Of a stretch of DNA of 64,000 nucleotides, positions 17,825-26,078 are shown one piece after another. The stretch comes from DATFQE01 sp963739085 (lineage in GTDB: Bacteria > Actinomycetota > Thermoleophilia > Gaiellales > Gaiellaceae): contig CAVTZA010000023.1 of NCBI GenBank assembly GCA_963739085.1, positions 15,940 to 79,939 on the forward strand. Reading direction: 5' to 3'. Position 1 is the first letter of the stretch; each line of letters begins with the position of its first letter. A program made the translations under genes and the position numbers. The notes under the pieces are model-generated. The model made no database searches and was not told the origin of the DNA. It saw only the letters and a program-made list of their open reading frames with translations.

Positions 17825-18097
17825 ATGGCCACCACGCCGCCTCCCGAGGAGCAGCCGACCACCGTGCAGCCGAGTGCGTCCCAGTACACGGTCAACGTCA
17901 GCGACATCGCCCGCCTGCCGATTCCGGGCAACGCCGAGCTCGGCATCTGGCTGCTGGCCCTGATCGTCGCCTGGCTCGTCTGCTGGATCACGGACAGCCT
18001 CACGGCGAACGACTGGATGACCTTCTTCCTCTGGACGACCGCGGCCTACCTGATCAGCCGCGGGGTCGCGAAGGCTAGCCGCGTGCTCGAGCAGTAG
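17825..18097 (+). CDS. Small two-helix membrane protein
   Basis: Not recognised. A 90-residue protein with a proline/glutamate-rich N-terminal tail (about residues 1-25) and two hydrophobic helices: IWLLALIVAWLVCWI near 41-56 and a second near 68-80. It ends in a short basic, helical tail. A clear Shine-Dalgarno (AAAGGAG) 6 nt before the ATG supports translation. It is the last gene of the CtaG-like/VOC group and converges on purF. No function can be assigned. Confidence 0.75.
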   Translation: MATTPPPEEQPTTVQPSASQYTVNVSDIARLPIPGNAELGIWLLALIVAWLVCWITDSLTANDWMTFFLWTTAAYLISRGVAKASRVLEQ

Positions 18098-18106
18098 GAG
18101 GTTCTG

Positions 18107-19495
18107 TCAGGCCCTCCTGACGACCTCGAAGCGGGTCTTGTCCAGGCGGCGCTCGAGCGGGACGCGCGTCGGGTACTCGCGCGTCAGGCACGCGCGGCAG
18201 AAGCTCGACGCCGGCCGCCGGGTGGCCGCCTGGAGCCCGTCGAGCGAGAGGTAGGCGAGCGAGGTCGCGCCGATCGCGGCGCGCACGCCCTCGACGTCCT
18301 TGCCGGCCGCGACCAGCTGCTCCGGGTCGGCGAAGTCGATCCCGTAGAAGCACGGCGAGACGATCGGCGGCGACGACACGCGTACGTGCACCTCGAGCGC
18401 GCCCGCCTCGAACAGCATCGCGACGATCTGGCGGGTCGTCGAGCCGCGCACGATCGAGTCGTCGACCACGACGACACGGCGTCCGCGCACCTCGGCGAGC
18501 GGGTTGAACTTGAGCTGGATCCCCTGCTCGCGGAGGGCCTGGTCCGGCTGGATGAACGTGCGGCCGACGTAGCGGTTCTTGATCAGGCCTTCGCTGAAGG
18601 GGATCTGCAGCGCCCGCGCGAACCCGATCGCCGCGGGCGTGCCCGAGTCGGGAATCGGCATGACGAGGTCGGCCTCGACCGGCGCCTCCTTGGCCAGGCG
18701 CTCGCCCATGCGGACGCGCGCGTTGTGCATCTCGACTCCGGCGAGCCGCGAGTCGGGCCGGGCGAGGTAGAAGAACTCGAAGATGCAGAGGTCGCCGCCG
18801 TTCGCCTGCGGCGCGGCCTCGGTCACGCGGCAGCCCTCGTCGTCGACGACCACGAGCTCTCCGGGCCGCACCTCGCGCTCCGCCGTGGCGCCGACGAGAT
18901 CGAGCGAGCAGGTCTCGGACGCGACGACCCAGTCGCCGTCGAGCCGCCCGAGCGCCAGCGGCCGGAAGCCGTGCGGGTCGCGGAAGGCGATGAGCTTTCC
19001 GTCGGCGATCGCCACGACGGTATACGCCCCCTCGAGCCGCGGCATCGCGTTCGCCACCGCCTGCTCGGGCGGCGCCTCGTCGTTGGCCAGCAGTCCGGCG
19101 ATCACCTCCGTGTCGGAGCTGGAGCGAAGGCGCACGCCCTCTTCGGCGAGCTCGGCGCGGAGCTCGGCCGCGTTCGTGATGTTGCCGTTGTGGCCGAGGG
19201 CGACCGTGCGGGCGCGGCCCTGGTGAACGAGCGGCTGCGCGTTCGCCCAGTGCGTCGAACCGGTGGTCGAGTAGCGCGTGTGCCCGATCGCGATCTCGCC
19301 CTGCAAGCCCTGGAGCTTGCGCTCGTCGAAGACCTGCGAGACGAGGCCCATGTCCCGCATCGCCGTCACCCGACCCCCGTCGGACACGGCGATCCCCGCC
19401 GACTCCTGGCCGCGGTGCTGCAGTGCGAACAGGCCGAAGAAGGCCACGCGCGCGACGTCGCGATCGGGAGAGCGGATCCCGAAGACGCCGCACAT
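18107..19495 (-). CDS. purF: Amidophosphoribosyltransferase
   Basis: A 462-residue glutamine PRPP amidotransferase, the committed step of purine synthesis. MCGVFGI places the catalytic cysteine directly after Met, so there is no propeptide beyond Met. The Ntn glutaminase domain includes HTRYSTTGS and GHNGNITN. The PRPP loop VVVVDDSIVRGSTTRQ lies in the C-terminal half. Cysteines in GDLCIFEFFY, VSPCFYG and SFCRACL match the four 4Fe-4S ligands of the Bacillus-type enzyme. Its ATG shares one base with the purL stop (TGATG), indicating coupling. Confidence 0.97.
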   Translation of the reverse strand: MCGVFGIRSPDRDVARVAFFGLFALQHRGQESAGIAVSDGGRVTAMRDMGLVSQVFDERKLQGLQGEIAIGHTRYSTTGSTHWANAQPLVHQGRARTVALGHNGNITNAAELRAELAEEGVRLRSSSDTEVIAGLLANDEAPPEQAVANAMPRLEGAYTVVAIADGKLIAFRDPHGFRPLALGRLDGDWVVASETCSLDLVGATAEREVRPGELVVVDDEGCRVTEAAPQANGGDLCIFEFFYLARPDSRLAGVEMHNARVRMGERLAKEAPVEADLVMPIPDSGTPAAIGFARALQIPFSEGLIKNRYVGRTFIQPDQALREQGIQLKFNPLAEVRGRRVVVVDDSIVRGSTTRQIVAMLFEAGALEVHVRVSSPPIVSPCFYGIDFADPEQLVAAGKDVEGVRAAIGATSLAYLSLDGLQAATRRPASSFCRACLTREYPTRVPLERRLDKTRFEVVRRA

Positions 19496-21378
19496 CAGCG
19501 CACCGTCCCGATCGGCTCGGCCCAGTCGGGCAGCTCGTCCGGTGCCGCGGCGAGGACGAAGCGGACGTCGTCGCCCGGGTCGCCGACCTCCGCGTCGACG
19601 CCGCTCCAGGCGGCCATCTCGGCGATCGCGCCGCGCACGCCGCTCGTCCCGACGTCGTGCACGAGCGAGAGGCGCGGCGCCGCCTCCCAGATCGTCCGTA
19701 TCAGGCGGGCCTCCTCGGCAAGTAACAGACTGTTACTTGTGCCCCGGAGCACGGCCACGACGTCTCCGCTACGCCACTTCTGCGGGACGGCACGGACATC
19801 CGGGACGAGGCCGACGCAGCCGACCACCGGCGTCGGCGGGATCGAGCGGCCGTCGGTGTCGTTGTAGAGCGAGACGTTGCCCGACACGACCGGGATGCCG
19901 AGCGCTTCCGCCGCCTGCGCGATCCCCTCGATCGCCTGCTCCAGCTCCCAGCCGACCTCGGGCTTCTCGGGGTTGCCGAAGTTGAGGCAGTCCGTGAGCG
20001 CGAGCGGCTCGCCGCCGGCGCAGGCGACGTTCCGCGCCGCGCCGAGCACGGCGAGCGCGCCGGCGCGGAAGGGGTCGCGCTCGCCGAGCGGGGGGCCGTC
20101 GAGCGACACCGCGAGGCCGCGCACCGAGGGGCGGAGCCACAGCACTGCCGCGTCGAGCCCTGGCCGGCGGACGGTCCGCGAGCCGACGAGCTGGTCGTAG
20201 CGCTCGTAGATCCACGAGCGATGCCGGCCGTCCGGCTCGACGTGCGCGGGAGCCGGCACCGTGGGTCGCCGCTCGACGTCGTAGCGGGGGCACTCGTCGG
20301 TCAGGAAGCTCGCCTGGATCGCGCCGACGAGCTCGCCGTCGTGGAAGGCGCGCAGCTCGCCGGAGTCGGTCACCTCGCCGATCACGGCGTGCGCCAGCTC
20401 CCACTTGCGGCAGACGGCCTCGGCCTCGGCGAGCCGCTCGGGCTCGACCACCGCGACCATCCGTTCCTGGCTCTCGGAGATCATGATCTCCCAGGGCTCG
20501 AGCTCCTCCCGCAGCGGCACGCGGTCGAGCTCGACGTCGACGCCGGCGCCGTCGCCGGCCATCTCGGACAGCGACGACGCGAGGCCGGCGGCCCCGCAGT
20601 CCTGCAGGGAGACGACCAGCCCGCCCTCGACGAGCTCCAGGCTCGCCTCGATCAGCTTCTTGCCCACGAACGGGTCGCCGATCTGAACGGAGGGCCGCTT
20701 GTCCGCGTCCTCCTCGCCCAGCTCCTGGCTCGCGAGGACGCTCGCGCCGCCGATGCCGTCGCGGCCGGTCGTGGAGCCGTACAGCAGGATCGGGTTGCCG
20801 GTCCCGCGTGCGCGCGCGCGTGTAACCAGGCCGGAGGCGGTGAGGCCGACGCACATCGCATTGACCAGGCAGTTGCCGCCGTAGGCGGAGTCGAAGACGG
20901 CCTCGCCGCCGACGGTCGGGACACCGACGCAGTTGCCGTAATGGCTGATCCCCGAGACGGCCTGCTCGAAGGCCCAGTCGGGCGCGCCGAAACGGAGCCC
21001 GTCGAGGAGCGCGATCGGGCGCGCTCCCATCGCGACGATGTCGCGGAGAATTCCGCCGACGCCGGTCGCGGCGCCCTGGAACGGCTCGACGGCGGAGGGG
21101 TGGTTGTGGCTCTCGACCTTGAAGGCGACGGCGAGGCCCTCGCCGAGGTCGACGACGCCTGCGTTCTCGCCGGGCCCCTGGAGGACACGCTCCCCGGCCG
21201 AGGGCAGGCGCCTGAGCAGGGGGGCGGAGTGCTTGTACCCGCAGTGCTCCGACCACAGCAGCGAGAACACGGCGAGCTCGAAGTCGTTCGGACCGCGGCC
21301 AAGCAGCTCGGTGATGCGATCGAACTCACCGTCGGTGAGCCCGAGTTCGCGATGCAGGGGTACCGCGACCCTCGTCAG
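19495..21378 (-). CDS. purL: FGAM synthase subunit PurL, compact form
   Basis: ATP-dependent phosphoribosylformylglycinamidine synthetase. It has WSEHCGYKHSAPLL, VESHNHPSAVEPFQGAATG, the ATP-site GISHYGNCVGVPT and SLQDCGAAGLASSL in order, then a second half with LTDCLNFGNPEKPEVGW and SGNVSLYND. At about 627 residues it is roughly 100 shorter than the usual small PurL (about 740). The loss falls in the last quarter, next to a 21-bp palindrome at 19719-19739. Homologous sequence (LTRVAVPLHRELGLTDGEF) begins at a CTG codon, 21376-21378, 7 nt after a TAGACT box. No ATG or GTG lies upstream in frame before a stop, so a CTG start is likely. Confidence 0.88.
   Translation of the reverse strand: MTRVAVPLHRELGLTDGEFDRITELLGRGPNDFELAVFSLLWSEHCGYKHSAPLLRRLPSAGERVLQGPGENAGVVDLGEGLAVAFKVESHNHPSAVEPFQGAATGVGGILRDIVAMGARPIALLDGLRFGAPDWAFEQAVSGISHYGNCVGVPTVGGEAVFDSAYGGNCLVNAMCVGLTASGLVTRARARGTGNPILLYGSTTGRDGIGGASVLASQELGEEDADKRPSVQIGDPFVGKKLIEASLELVEGGLVVSLQDCGAAGLASSLSEMAGDGAGVDVELDRVPLREELEPWEIMISESQERMVAVVEPERLAEAEAVCRKWELAHAVIGEVTDSGELRAFHDGELVGAIQASFLTDECPRYDVERRPTVPAPAHVEPDGRHRSWIYERYDQLVGSRTVRRPGLDAAVLWLRPSVRGLAVSLDGPPLGERDPFRAGALAVLGAARNVACAGGEPLALTDCLNFGNPEKPEVGWELEQAIEGIAQAAEALGIPVVSGNVSLYNDTDGRSIPPTPVVGCVGLVPDVRAVPQKWRSGDVVAVLRGTSNSLLLAEEARLIRTIWEAAPRLSLVHDVGTSGVRGAIAEMAAWSGVDAEVGDPGDDVRFVLAAAPDELPDWAEPIGTVR
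19719..19739. repeat. 21-bp perfect palindrome inside purL (GTAACAGACTGTTAC core)
   Basis: Ten-bp arms CAAGTAACAG and CTGTTACTTG around a central A. The 15-bp core is identical to two intergenic copies near 57.2 kb. Here it encodes TSNSLLL, including a rare TTA leucine codon. It lies where the PurL C-terminal domain is shorter than in better-known homologues. Confidence 0.75.
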
Positions 21379-21385
21379 GGGACCG

Positions 21386-21391
21386 AGTCTA
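21386..21391 (-). promoter_or_regulatory. -10 box of purLF operon
   Basis: TAGACT on the minus strand, 7 nt before the presumed CTG start of purL. It is the same hexamer as for purM. Confidence 0.45.
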
Positions 21392-21409
21392 GCGCCGGCT
21401 CCTGACAGG

Positions 21410-21415
21410 TACGTT
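21410..21415 (+). promoter_or_regulatory. Leaderless -10 box of EamA transporter gene
   Basis: TACGTT, 7 nt before the GTG at 21423. It lies 19 bp from the divergent purL -10 box. Confidence 0.4.
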
Positions 21416-21422
21416 CAGCCTC

Positions 21423-22334
21423 GTGACGCACCGCTACGTGCCGCTACTCCTGCTGCTGACCGGGCTCTGGGGCTCGTCGTTCCTGTTCATCGAGATCGGC
21501 CTTCGCGAGGTCGAGCCGGCGACCCTCATCATGCTGCGGCTGCTCTCGGCGGCGTTGGTGTTGCTTCCCGCCATGGCAATCGCGTTCGGCGTCCGCAACG
21601 GGGGCGAGCGCCTGCGTTCGGCTTGGAAGCCGCTCGTCGTCCTCGGGACGATCAATGCGGCGATCCCGTTCACGCTGATCGCCTGGGGGCAGACTCACAT
21701 CGACTCGGGGGTCGCCGCCATCGCGAACGCTTCGATGCCGATCTTCGTGGCGTTATTGGCGATCCGCTTCCTGCCGAGCGAACGTGCGACCGGCACACGC
21801 GTCGCAGGGATCGTCGCCGGCATCCTCGGCGTAGGCGTGCTCGCCGGCGCCAACCCCGGCGGTGGGTTGCCTGCGGTTGCGGGCACCCTCGCCGTCGTGG
21901 CCGCAGCGGTCATGTATGCGAGTGGAGCGCTGTACGCCCAGACCCACGTGGAGGACACGCACCCGCTCGTGCTCGCCACCGGCTCGACGCTCGTCGGCGG
22001 CGCCGTGCTCCTTCCGCTCGGGCTCGCCGAAGCCCCGGCGCAATTCCCCGGCTGGGAGCTCTGGGTCTCGGTCGCCGCGCTCGGGGTCGGTGGGATGGCG
22101 GCCGGTCAATTCGTTTATTACGTCCTGCTGGAGAACCACGGCTCGGCGAAAGCCTCGTTCGTCACCTACCTCCTACCCGTGATGGCTCTGCTACTCGGGG
22201 TCGTGTTCCTGGACGAGCCGCTGACGATCTCTGCGCTGGTAGGGCTCGTGCTCGTGCTGCTCGGGGTGGCGCTCGGGTCGGGGTTGCTCCGGCCGGCGCG
22301 CCGACGCGAGCCCGCGGCCGTGCATGCGCCGTGA
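21423..22334 (+). CDS. EamA/DMT-family transporter
   Basis: A 303-residue polytopic protein with about ten hydrophobic segments in two EamA repeats. The first starts LLLLTGLWGSSFLFIEIGL and includes a conserved proline/tryptophan turn. The second begins GTLAVVAAAVMYASGALYAQ near residue 155. DMT proteins usually export amino acids, nucleosides or other metabolites; the substrate here is unknown. The GTG start follows a leaderless promoter divergent from purL. The stop overlaps the next GNAT gene start by four bases. Confidence 0.88.
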   Translation: MTHRYVPLLLLLTGLWGSSFLFIEIGLREVEPATLIMLRLLSAALVLLPAMAIAFGVRNGGERLRSAWKPLVVLGTINAAIPFTLIAWGQTHIDSGVAAIANASMPIFVALLAIRFLPSERATGTRVAGIVAGILGVGVLAGANPGGGLPAVAGTLAVVAAAVMYASGALYAQTHVEDTHPLVLATGSTLVGGAVLLPLGLAEAPAQFPGWELWVSVAALGVGGMAAGQFVYYVLLENHGSAKASFVTYLLPVMALLLGVVFLDEPLTISALVGLVLVLLGVALGSGLLRPARRREPAAVHAP

Positions 22335-22840
22335 CCGTCTCGATCCGGCGCGCCCAGCTCGACGATCTCGACTTCTTCGAGGAGCTGCTCTCGCACGACG
22401 AGGTCGAGCCCTTCCTGGCCGCCGTCCGGACGCGCGACCGCGAGGGCCTACGGGCCGAGCTCGAGCGCTCGCTGGCGGAGCCCGAGGACTTCGGCCGCTA
22501 CGTGATCGAGGTCGACGGCGAGCGGGCCGGGACGATGGGCTTCGAGGTAGCGAACCGGCGGAGCCGTATCGCCAACCTCGGTGGGCTCGCCGTGCACCCC
22601 GACTACCGCGGCCGGCGGGTCGCGGACGAGGCGGCCCGGCAGTTCCAACGCCACCTCCTGCTCGAGCTCGGCTACCACCGGCTGCAGATGGAGATCTACG
22701 GCTTCAACGACCGCGCCCACGCGCACGCCGAGCGGGCGGGATGGGTTCGCGAGGGAGTCCGGCGGAAGGCGTACCACCGCCACGGCGAGTGGGTGGACAG
22801 CGTCCTCTACGGGATCGTCCTCGAGGACCTCGAGGAGTAG
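22331..22840 (+). CDS. GNAT acetyltransferase (RimJ/RimL-like)
   Basis: A 169-residue single-domain GNAT. The acetyl-CoA loop is VHPDYRGRRVADEAARQ near residues 94-110, where RGRRVA is a variant of R/QxxGxG/A. A downstream NDRAHAHAERAGWVREG segment is typical of the RimJ/RimL branch that acetylates protein N-termini or small molecules. The GTG start overlaps the EamA stop (GTGA), so the two are translationally coupled. The substrate is unknown. Confidence 0.82.
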   Translation: MTVSIRRAQLDDLDFFEELLSHDEVEPFLAAVRTRDREGLRAELERSLAEPEDFGRYVIEVDGERAGTMGFEVANRRSRIANLGGLAVHPDYRGRRVADEAARQFQRHLLLELGYHRLQMEIYGFNDRAHAHAERAGWVREGVRRKAYHRHGEWVDSVLYGIVLEDLEE

Positions 22841-22847
22841 GGAGGGC

Positions 22848-24242
22848 CTAGTCGCCCGTGAGGACAGCCGCCGCCGCCTCGAGGTTGGCGCGTCCGGCGC
22901 CGAACGTCTCGACGACTCCGGCCGTTCCCTCGGGGAGCCAGCCCGGCAGGCCGGTCTCGACGACCACCGCATCCGGTCGGCGGGCCACAAGCTCGGCGGC
23001 CAGCCGCCGCTGCCAGGCGTGGCGGCCGCCGTCACGGAGGACGACGACCAGCGGCCTGGAGTCGAGCTTGGTCGGCTCGTCGCCCTCGCGCAGGCGGATC
23101 ACCTCGGTATCCGGCAGCCGCCGCCGCAACGCGTCGCCCAGGCCGTTCGCGTTCGGGCCGGCGGCGATGTTGGCGGTCGGCACGAGCTCGACCACGACGG
23201 GGCCCGAGGGCAACGCGAAGGCGCCGGAGGCCCGCAAGGCCCGGCGCGCGGCCACCGAGCCGGCGGCGCGCCCCGCGCCGGCGCCCGCCGCGGCGAAAGT
23301 CCCCAGCCGCTCGAGCCGCCCCGAAGCCTCGCTCAGGCGCTCCTCGGTGAGCCGCCCCGACTCGACCGCCGCGACCACGGCCGCGTGCACCGGCTCGACC
23401 GGGAGGTCGTGGCCGAGGCAGAGGGCGTCCACCCCGGCGGCGAGCGAGCGCACAGCTGCCTCCTCGACGCCGATTGTGGCGGCGACGGCCCGCATGTCCA
23501 GCGCGTCGCTGACGATCGGCCCTTCGAACCCGAGCTCGTCCCGGAGGAGCCGAACGGCGGCGGGATTGACCGTCGCGGGGTCGCCGCCGAGCGAAGGGAC
23601 GACGACGTGCGCGGTCATCACCGCGTGGGCCCCGGCGGCGACCGCCGCGCGGAACGGAAGCAGGTGGGCGTCGAGGTCGCCGCGCGACACGGGCAGCTCG
23701 AGGTGCGAGTCGGCGCTCGTGTCGCCGTGCCCGGGGAAGTGCTTCGCGCAGGCGCTCACCCCGGCGCTCTGCAAGCCCTCGACCGCCGCCGAGACGTGGC
23801 GGGCTACGAGCTCCGCGTCGGAACCGAACGAGCGGACACCGATCACCGGGTTGTCCGGGTTGGTGTTGACGTCGGCGACGGGCGCGAAGTCGAGGTTCAC
23901 ACCAAGCGAGGCGAGGTCGCGGCCGATGGCGGCATAGACCTCGCGGGTGAGGCCGACGTCGTCGACGACGCCGAGCGCGAGGTTGCCGGGGGACGAGCTC
24001 CCGGACGCGGCCTCGAGCCGTGTGACGTCGCCGCCTTCCTCGTCGGTTGCGACCACGAGGGTGGGGCTCGCCTCGCGCAACCGAGCCGTCAAGGCGGCCA
24101 CCTGGTCGGCGTCGCGGATATTGCGGCCGAAGAGCACGACGCCGCCGAGCCCGCGCTCGACCCAGCTCAGGAGGTCGTCCGGCGCCTGCAGGCCGGCGAA
24201 CCCGGGCAGCAGGCAGCGGGCGGCGAGCTGATCGCGGGTCAT
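22848..24242 (-). CDS. Glycoside hydrolase family 3, beta-N-acetylhexosaminidase (NagZ-like)
   Basis: A 464-residue GH3 enzyme. Diagnostic NagZ features are DEEGGDVTRL near residue 65, KHFPGHGDTSADSHLELP (KHFPGHG plus the catalytic-base D..H pair) and the nucleophile in VSDALDMRAV. No signal peptide is visible, so it should release GlcNAc from imported muropeptides or chitin fragments in the cytoplasm. Alternatively it could act on another N-acetyl-hexosaminide. Its ATG overlaps the permease stop by four bases, so it is the distal gene of the DasR-type importer operon (binding protein, two permeases, NagZ). Confidence 0.9.
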   Translation of the reverse strand: MTRDQLAARCLLPGFAGLQAPDDLLSWVERGLGGVVLFGRNIRDADQVAALTARLREASPTLVVATDEEGGDVTRLEAASGSSSPGNLALGVVDDVGLTREVYAAIGRDLASLGVNLDFAPVADVNTNPDNPVIGVRSFGSDAELVARHVSAAVEGLQSAGVSACAKHFPGHGDTSADSHLELPVSRGDLDAHLLPFRAAVAAGAHAVMTAHVVVPSLGGDPATVNPAAVRLLRDELGFEGPIVSDALDMRAVAATIGVEEAAVRSLAAGVDALCLGHDLPVEPVHAAVVAAVESGRLTEERLSEASGRLERLGTFAAAGAGAGRAAGSVAARRALRASGAFALPSGPVVVELVPTANIAAGPNANGLGDALRRRLPDTEVIRLREGDEPTKLDSRPLVVVLRDGGRHAWQRRLAAELVARRPDAVVVETGLPGWLPEGTAGVVETFGAGRANLEAAAAVLTGD

Positions 24243-25075
24243 CCGCGGACGGCGCCGGCGGTCAGGCCGAAGGCGACGCGCCGGTGGACGAGCAGGAAGA
24301 AGCCGACGACCGGCAGCGCGGTCAGGCTGGCCGCGGCCATCAGCGGGCCCCACTCGGTGCCGCGCAGCGTGGTGAACGAGGCGAGCCACACGGTGAGCGT
24401 CTGCTTCTCCTGGCTCTGCAACAGGACGTAGGCGATGATGAACTCGTTCCAGACCTGGATGAAGGCGAAGATCGACGTCGCCACCAGGCCCGGCGCGACG
24501 AGGGGCAGCAGGATCCGGACGAACGCACCGAAGCGCGTGGAGCCGTCGACCATCGCCGCCTCCTCGAGCTCGCGCGGCACGCCGAGCATGAAGCCGCGCA
24601 GGGTCCAGACGCAGAACGGCAGCACGAAGGTCAGGTAGGTGAGGATCACGCCGGTCAGCTTGTCGACCTCGCCGGCGCGGCTGAGCAGGATGTAGAGCGG
24701 GATGATGAGCGCGTTCAGCGGCACCATCTGCACGCCGATGATCAGGACGATGAACGCCGCGCGGCCGCGGAAGCGGAATTTCGCCAGGGCGAGCGCCGCG
24801 AGGAACGCGAGCACCATCGACAGCGCGGTCACCGCGACGACGACGATCAGGCTGTTGCGGACGCTCGACCAGAAGTGCGGCCGGTTGATGGCGTTGTCGA
24901 AGTTCGACAGCGTGGCCGGCGAGGGCACGAAGTCGGGCGAGAAATTGAGGATGTCGATCGGTCGCTTGAACGCCGTCGAGACCATCCAGTAGACGGGGAA
25001 GACCATCACGACGAACACGAGCAGGCCGAGCAGGTTGATCCCGACGCGCCGCAGCCGCTTGCGCCTCGGTCTCAT
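24239..25075 (-). CDS. Carbohydrate ABC transporter permease (MalG/DasC-like)
   Basis: A 278-residue inner-membrane permease with six hydrophobic helices. The cytoplasmic EAA loop EAAMVDGSTRFGAFVRILLP, which docks the ATPase, is near residue 180. It pairs with the upstream MalF-like permease. The likely ATPase is the MsiK-like protein encoded at 31456-32646, because no ATPase lies in this operon. The start overlaps neither neighbour by more than four bases. Substrate by context: GlcNAc, chitobiose or muropeptide sugars. Confidence 0.92.
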   Translation of the reverse strand: MRPRRKRLRRVGINLLGLLVFVVMVFPVYWMVSTAFKRPIDILNFSPDFVPSPATLSNFDNAINRPHFWSSVRNSLIVVVAVTALSMVLAFLAALALAKFRFRGRAAFIVLIIGVQMVPLNALIIPLYILLSRAGEVDKLTGVILTYLTFVLPFCVWTLRGFMLGVPRELEEAAMVDGSTRFGAFVRILLPLVAPGLVATSIFAFIQVWNEFIIAYVLLQSQEKQTLTVWLASFTTLRGTEWGPLMAAASLTALPVVGFFLLVHRRVAFGLTAGAVRG

Positions 25076-26046
25076 CGCGTCTCCCCGATGCGGACCATCT
25101 CGCGGATGTAGACGAACGTCACGACGAGCATGACGAGCACCATCACGACCGCGATCGCCGAGCCCAGCCCGTACTGCTGGATGCGGAACGAGGCCACGAA
25201 GGCGTAGATCGCCATCAGGAAGTACTCCTCCGCGGGCTGCCCGCCGCGCGCGATCCAGACCTGGTTGAACACCTGGAAGTCCCAGATGATCGAGAGGCTG
25301 ATCAGGATCACGAAGATCGGCTTGAGGACCGGGACGATGATGTCCCGGAAGATGCGCAGCGGCCCGGCGCCGTCCAGCGACGCCGCCTCCACCAGCTCAT
25401 TCGGTACCTGCGTGAGCCCGGCGAAGAGCGTGATCGTGACGAAGGGGATCGCGCCCCAGACCACGATCGCGCCGATGATGATGAACCCCGTCCGTGAGTT
25501 CTCGAACCAGTCGTGGTGGACGTAGTCGCCGATGTGGAGCTCGGTGAGCAGGTAGTTCACGACGCCGAACTCGAAGTCGAACATCCAGATCCAGATGTTC
25601 ACGGCGACCACGACGGGCATCGACCAGACGAGCACGAGCCCGCTCGTGAGCAGGAGGCGCATGAAGCCGCCGAGGCGCACGAGCAGCAGCGCGAAGAGCG
25701 TCCCGAACACCATCGTGAAGGTGACGCAGAGGGCGGTGAACACGAACGTTCGCAGCAGGACGTGCCAGAACTGCGCGTCGTGGAGGATCGTCGAGTAGTT
25801 GTCCACCCCGATCCACTTGCCCTGGTGGCGGATCAGCTCGAAGAGCCCGTACTGCTGGAACGACAGCGCCCCGAGCAGGTAGAGCGGATATGCGAGGACC
25901 GCCGCGATGACCGCGACGGCCGGGGCGAGGAGGAGATAAGGGACGAGGCCGCGGCTGATCCGCAGGCCGAGACGACGAGGCCGCCGGGCCGGCGCGATCG
26001 CCGGCCCGACGGCCACTGTCGTGGGGGCAGAGGGAGCTTGGCTCAC
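25072..26046 (-). CDS. Carbohydrate ABC transporter permease (MalF/DasB-like)
   Basis: A 324-residue permease. A proline/arginine-rich cytoplasmic N-terminus (about 30 residues) precedes six hydrophobic helices. The EAA loop EAASLDGAGPLRIFRDIIVP is near residue 220. It forms the heterodimeric channel with the downstream MalG-like permease; the four-base overlap of stop and start indicates coupling. It lies 32 bp downstream of the binding-protein gene. Confidence 0.92.
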   Translation of the reverse strand: MSQAPSAPTTVAVGPAIAPARRPRRLGLRISRGLVPYLLLAPAVAVIAAVLAYPLYLLGALSFQQYGLFELIRHQGKWIGVDNYSTILHDAQFWHVLLRTFVFTALCVTFTMVFGTLFALLLVRLGGFMRLLLTSGLVLVWSMPVVVAVNIWIWMFDFEFGVVNYLLTELHIGDYVHHDWFENSRTGFIIIGAIVVWGAIPFVTITLFAGLTQVPNELVEAASLDGAGPLRIFRDIIVPVLKPIFVILISLSIIWDFQVFNQVWIARGGQPAEEYFLMAIYAFVASFRIQQYGLGSAIAVVMVLVMLVVTFVYIREMVRIGETR

Positions 26047-26078
26047 GCCGCGAGTCTCGCTCGTGCCTTAGAGCGGGC

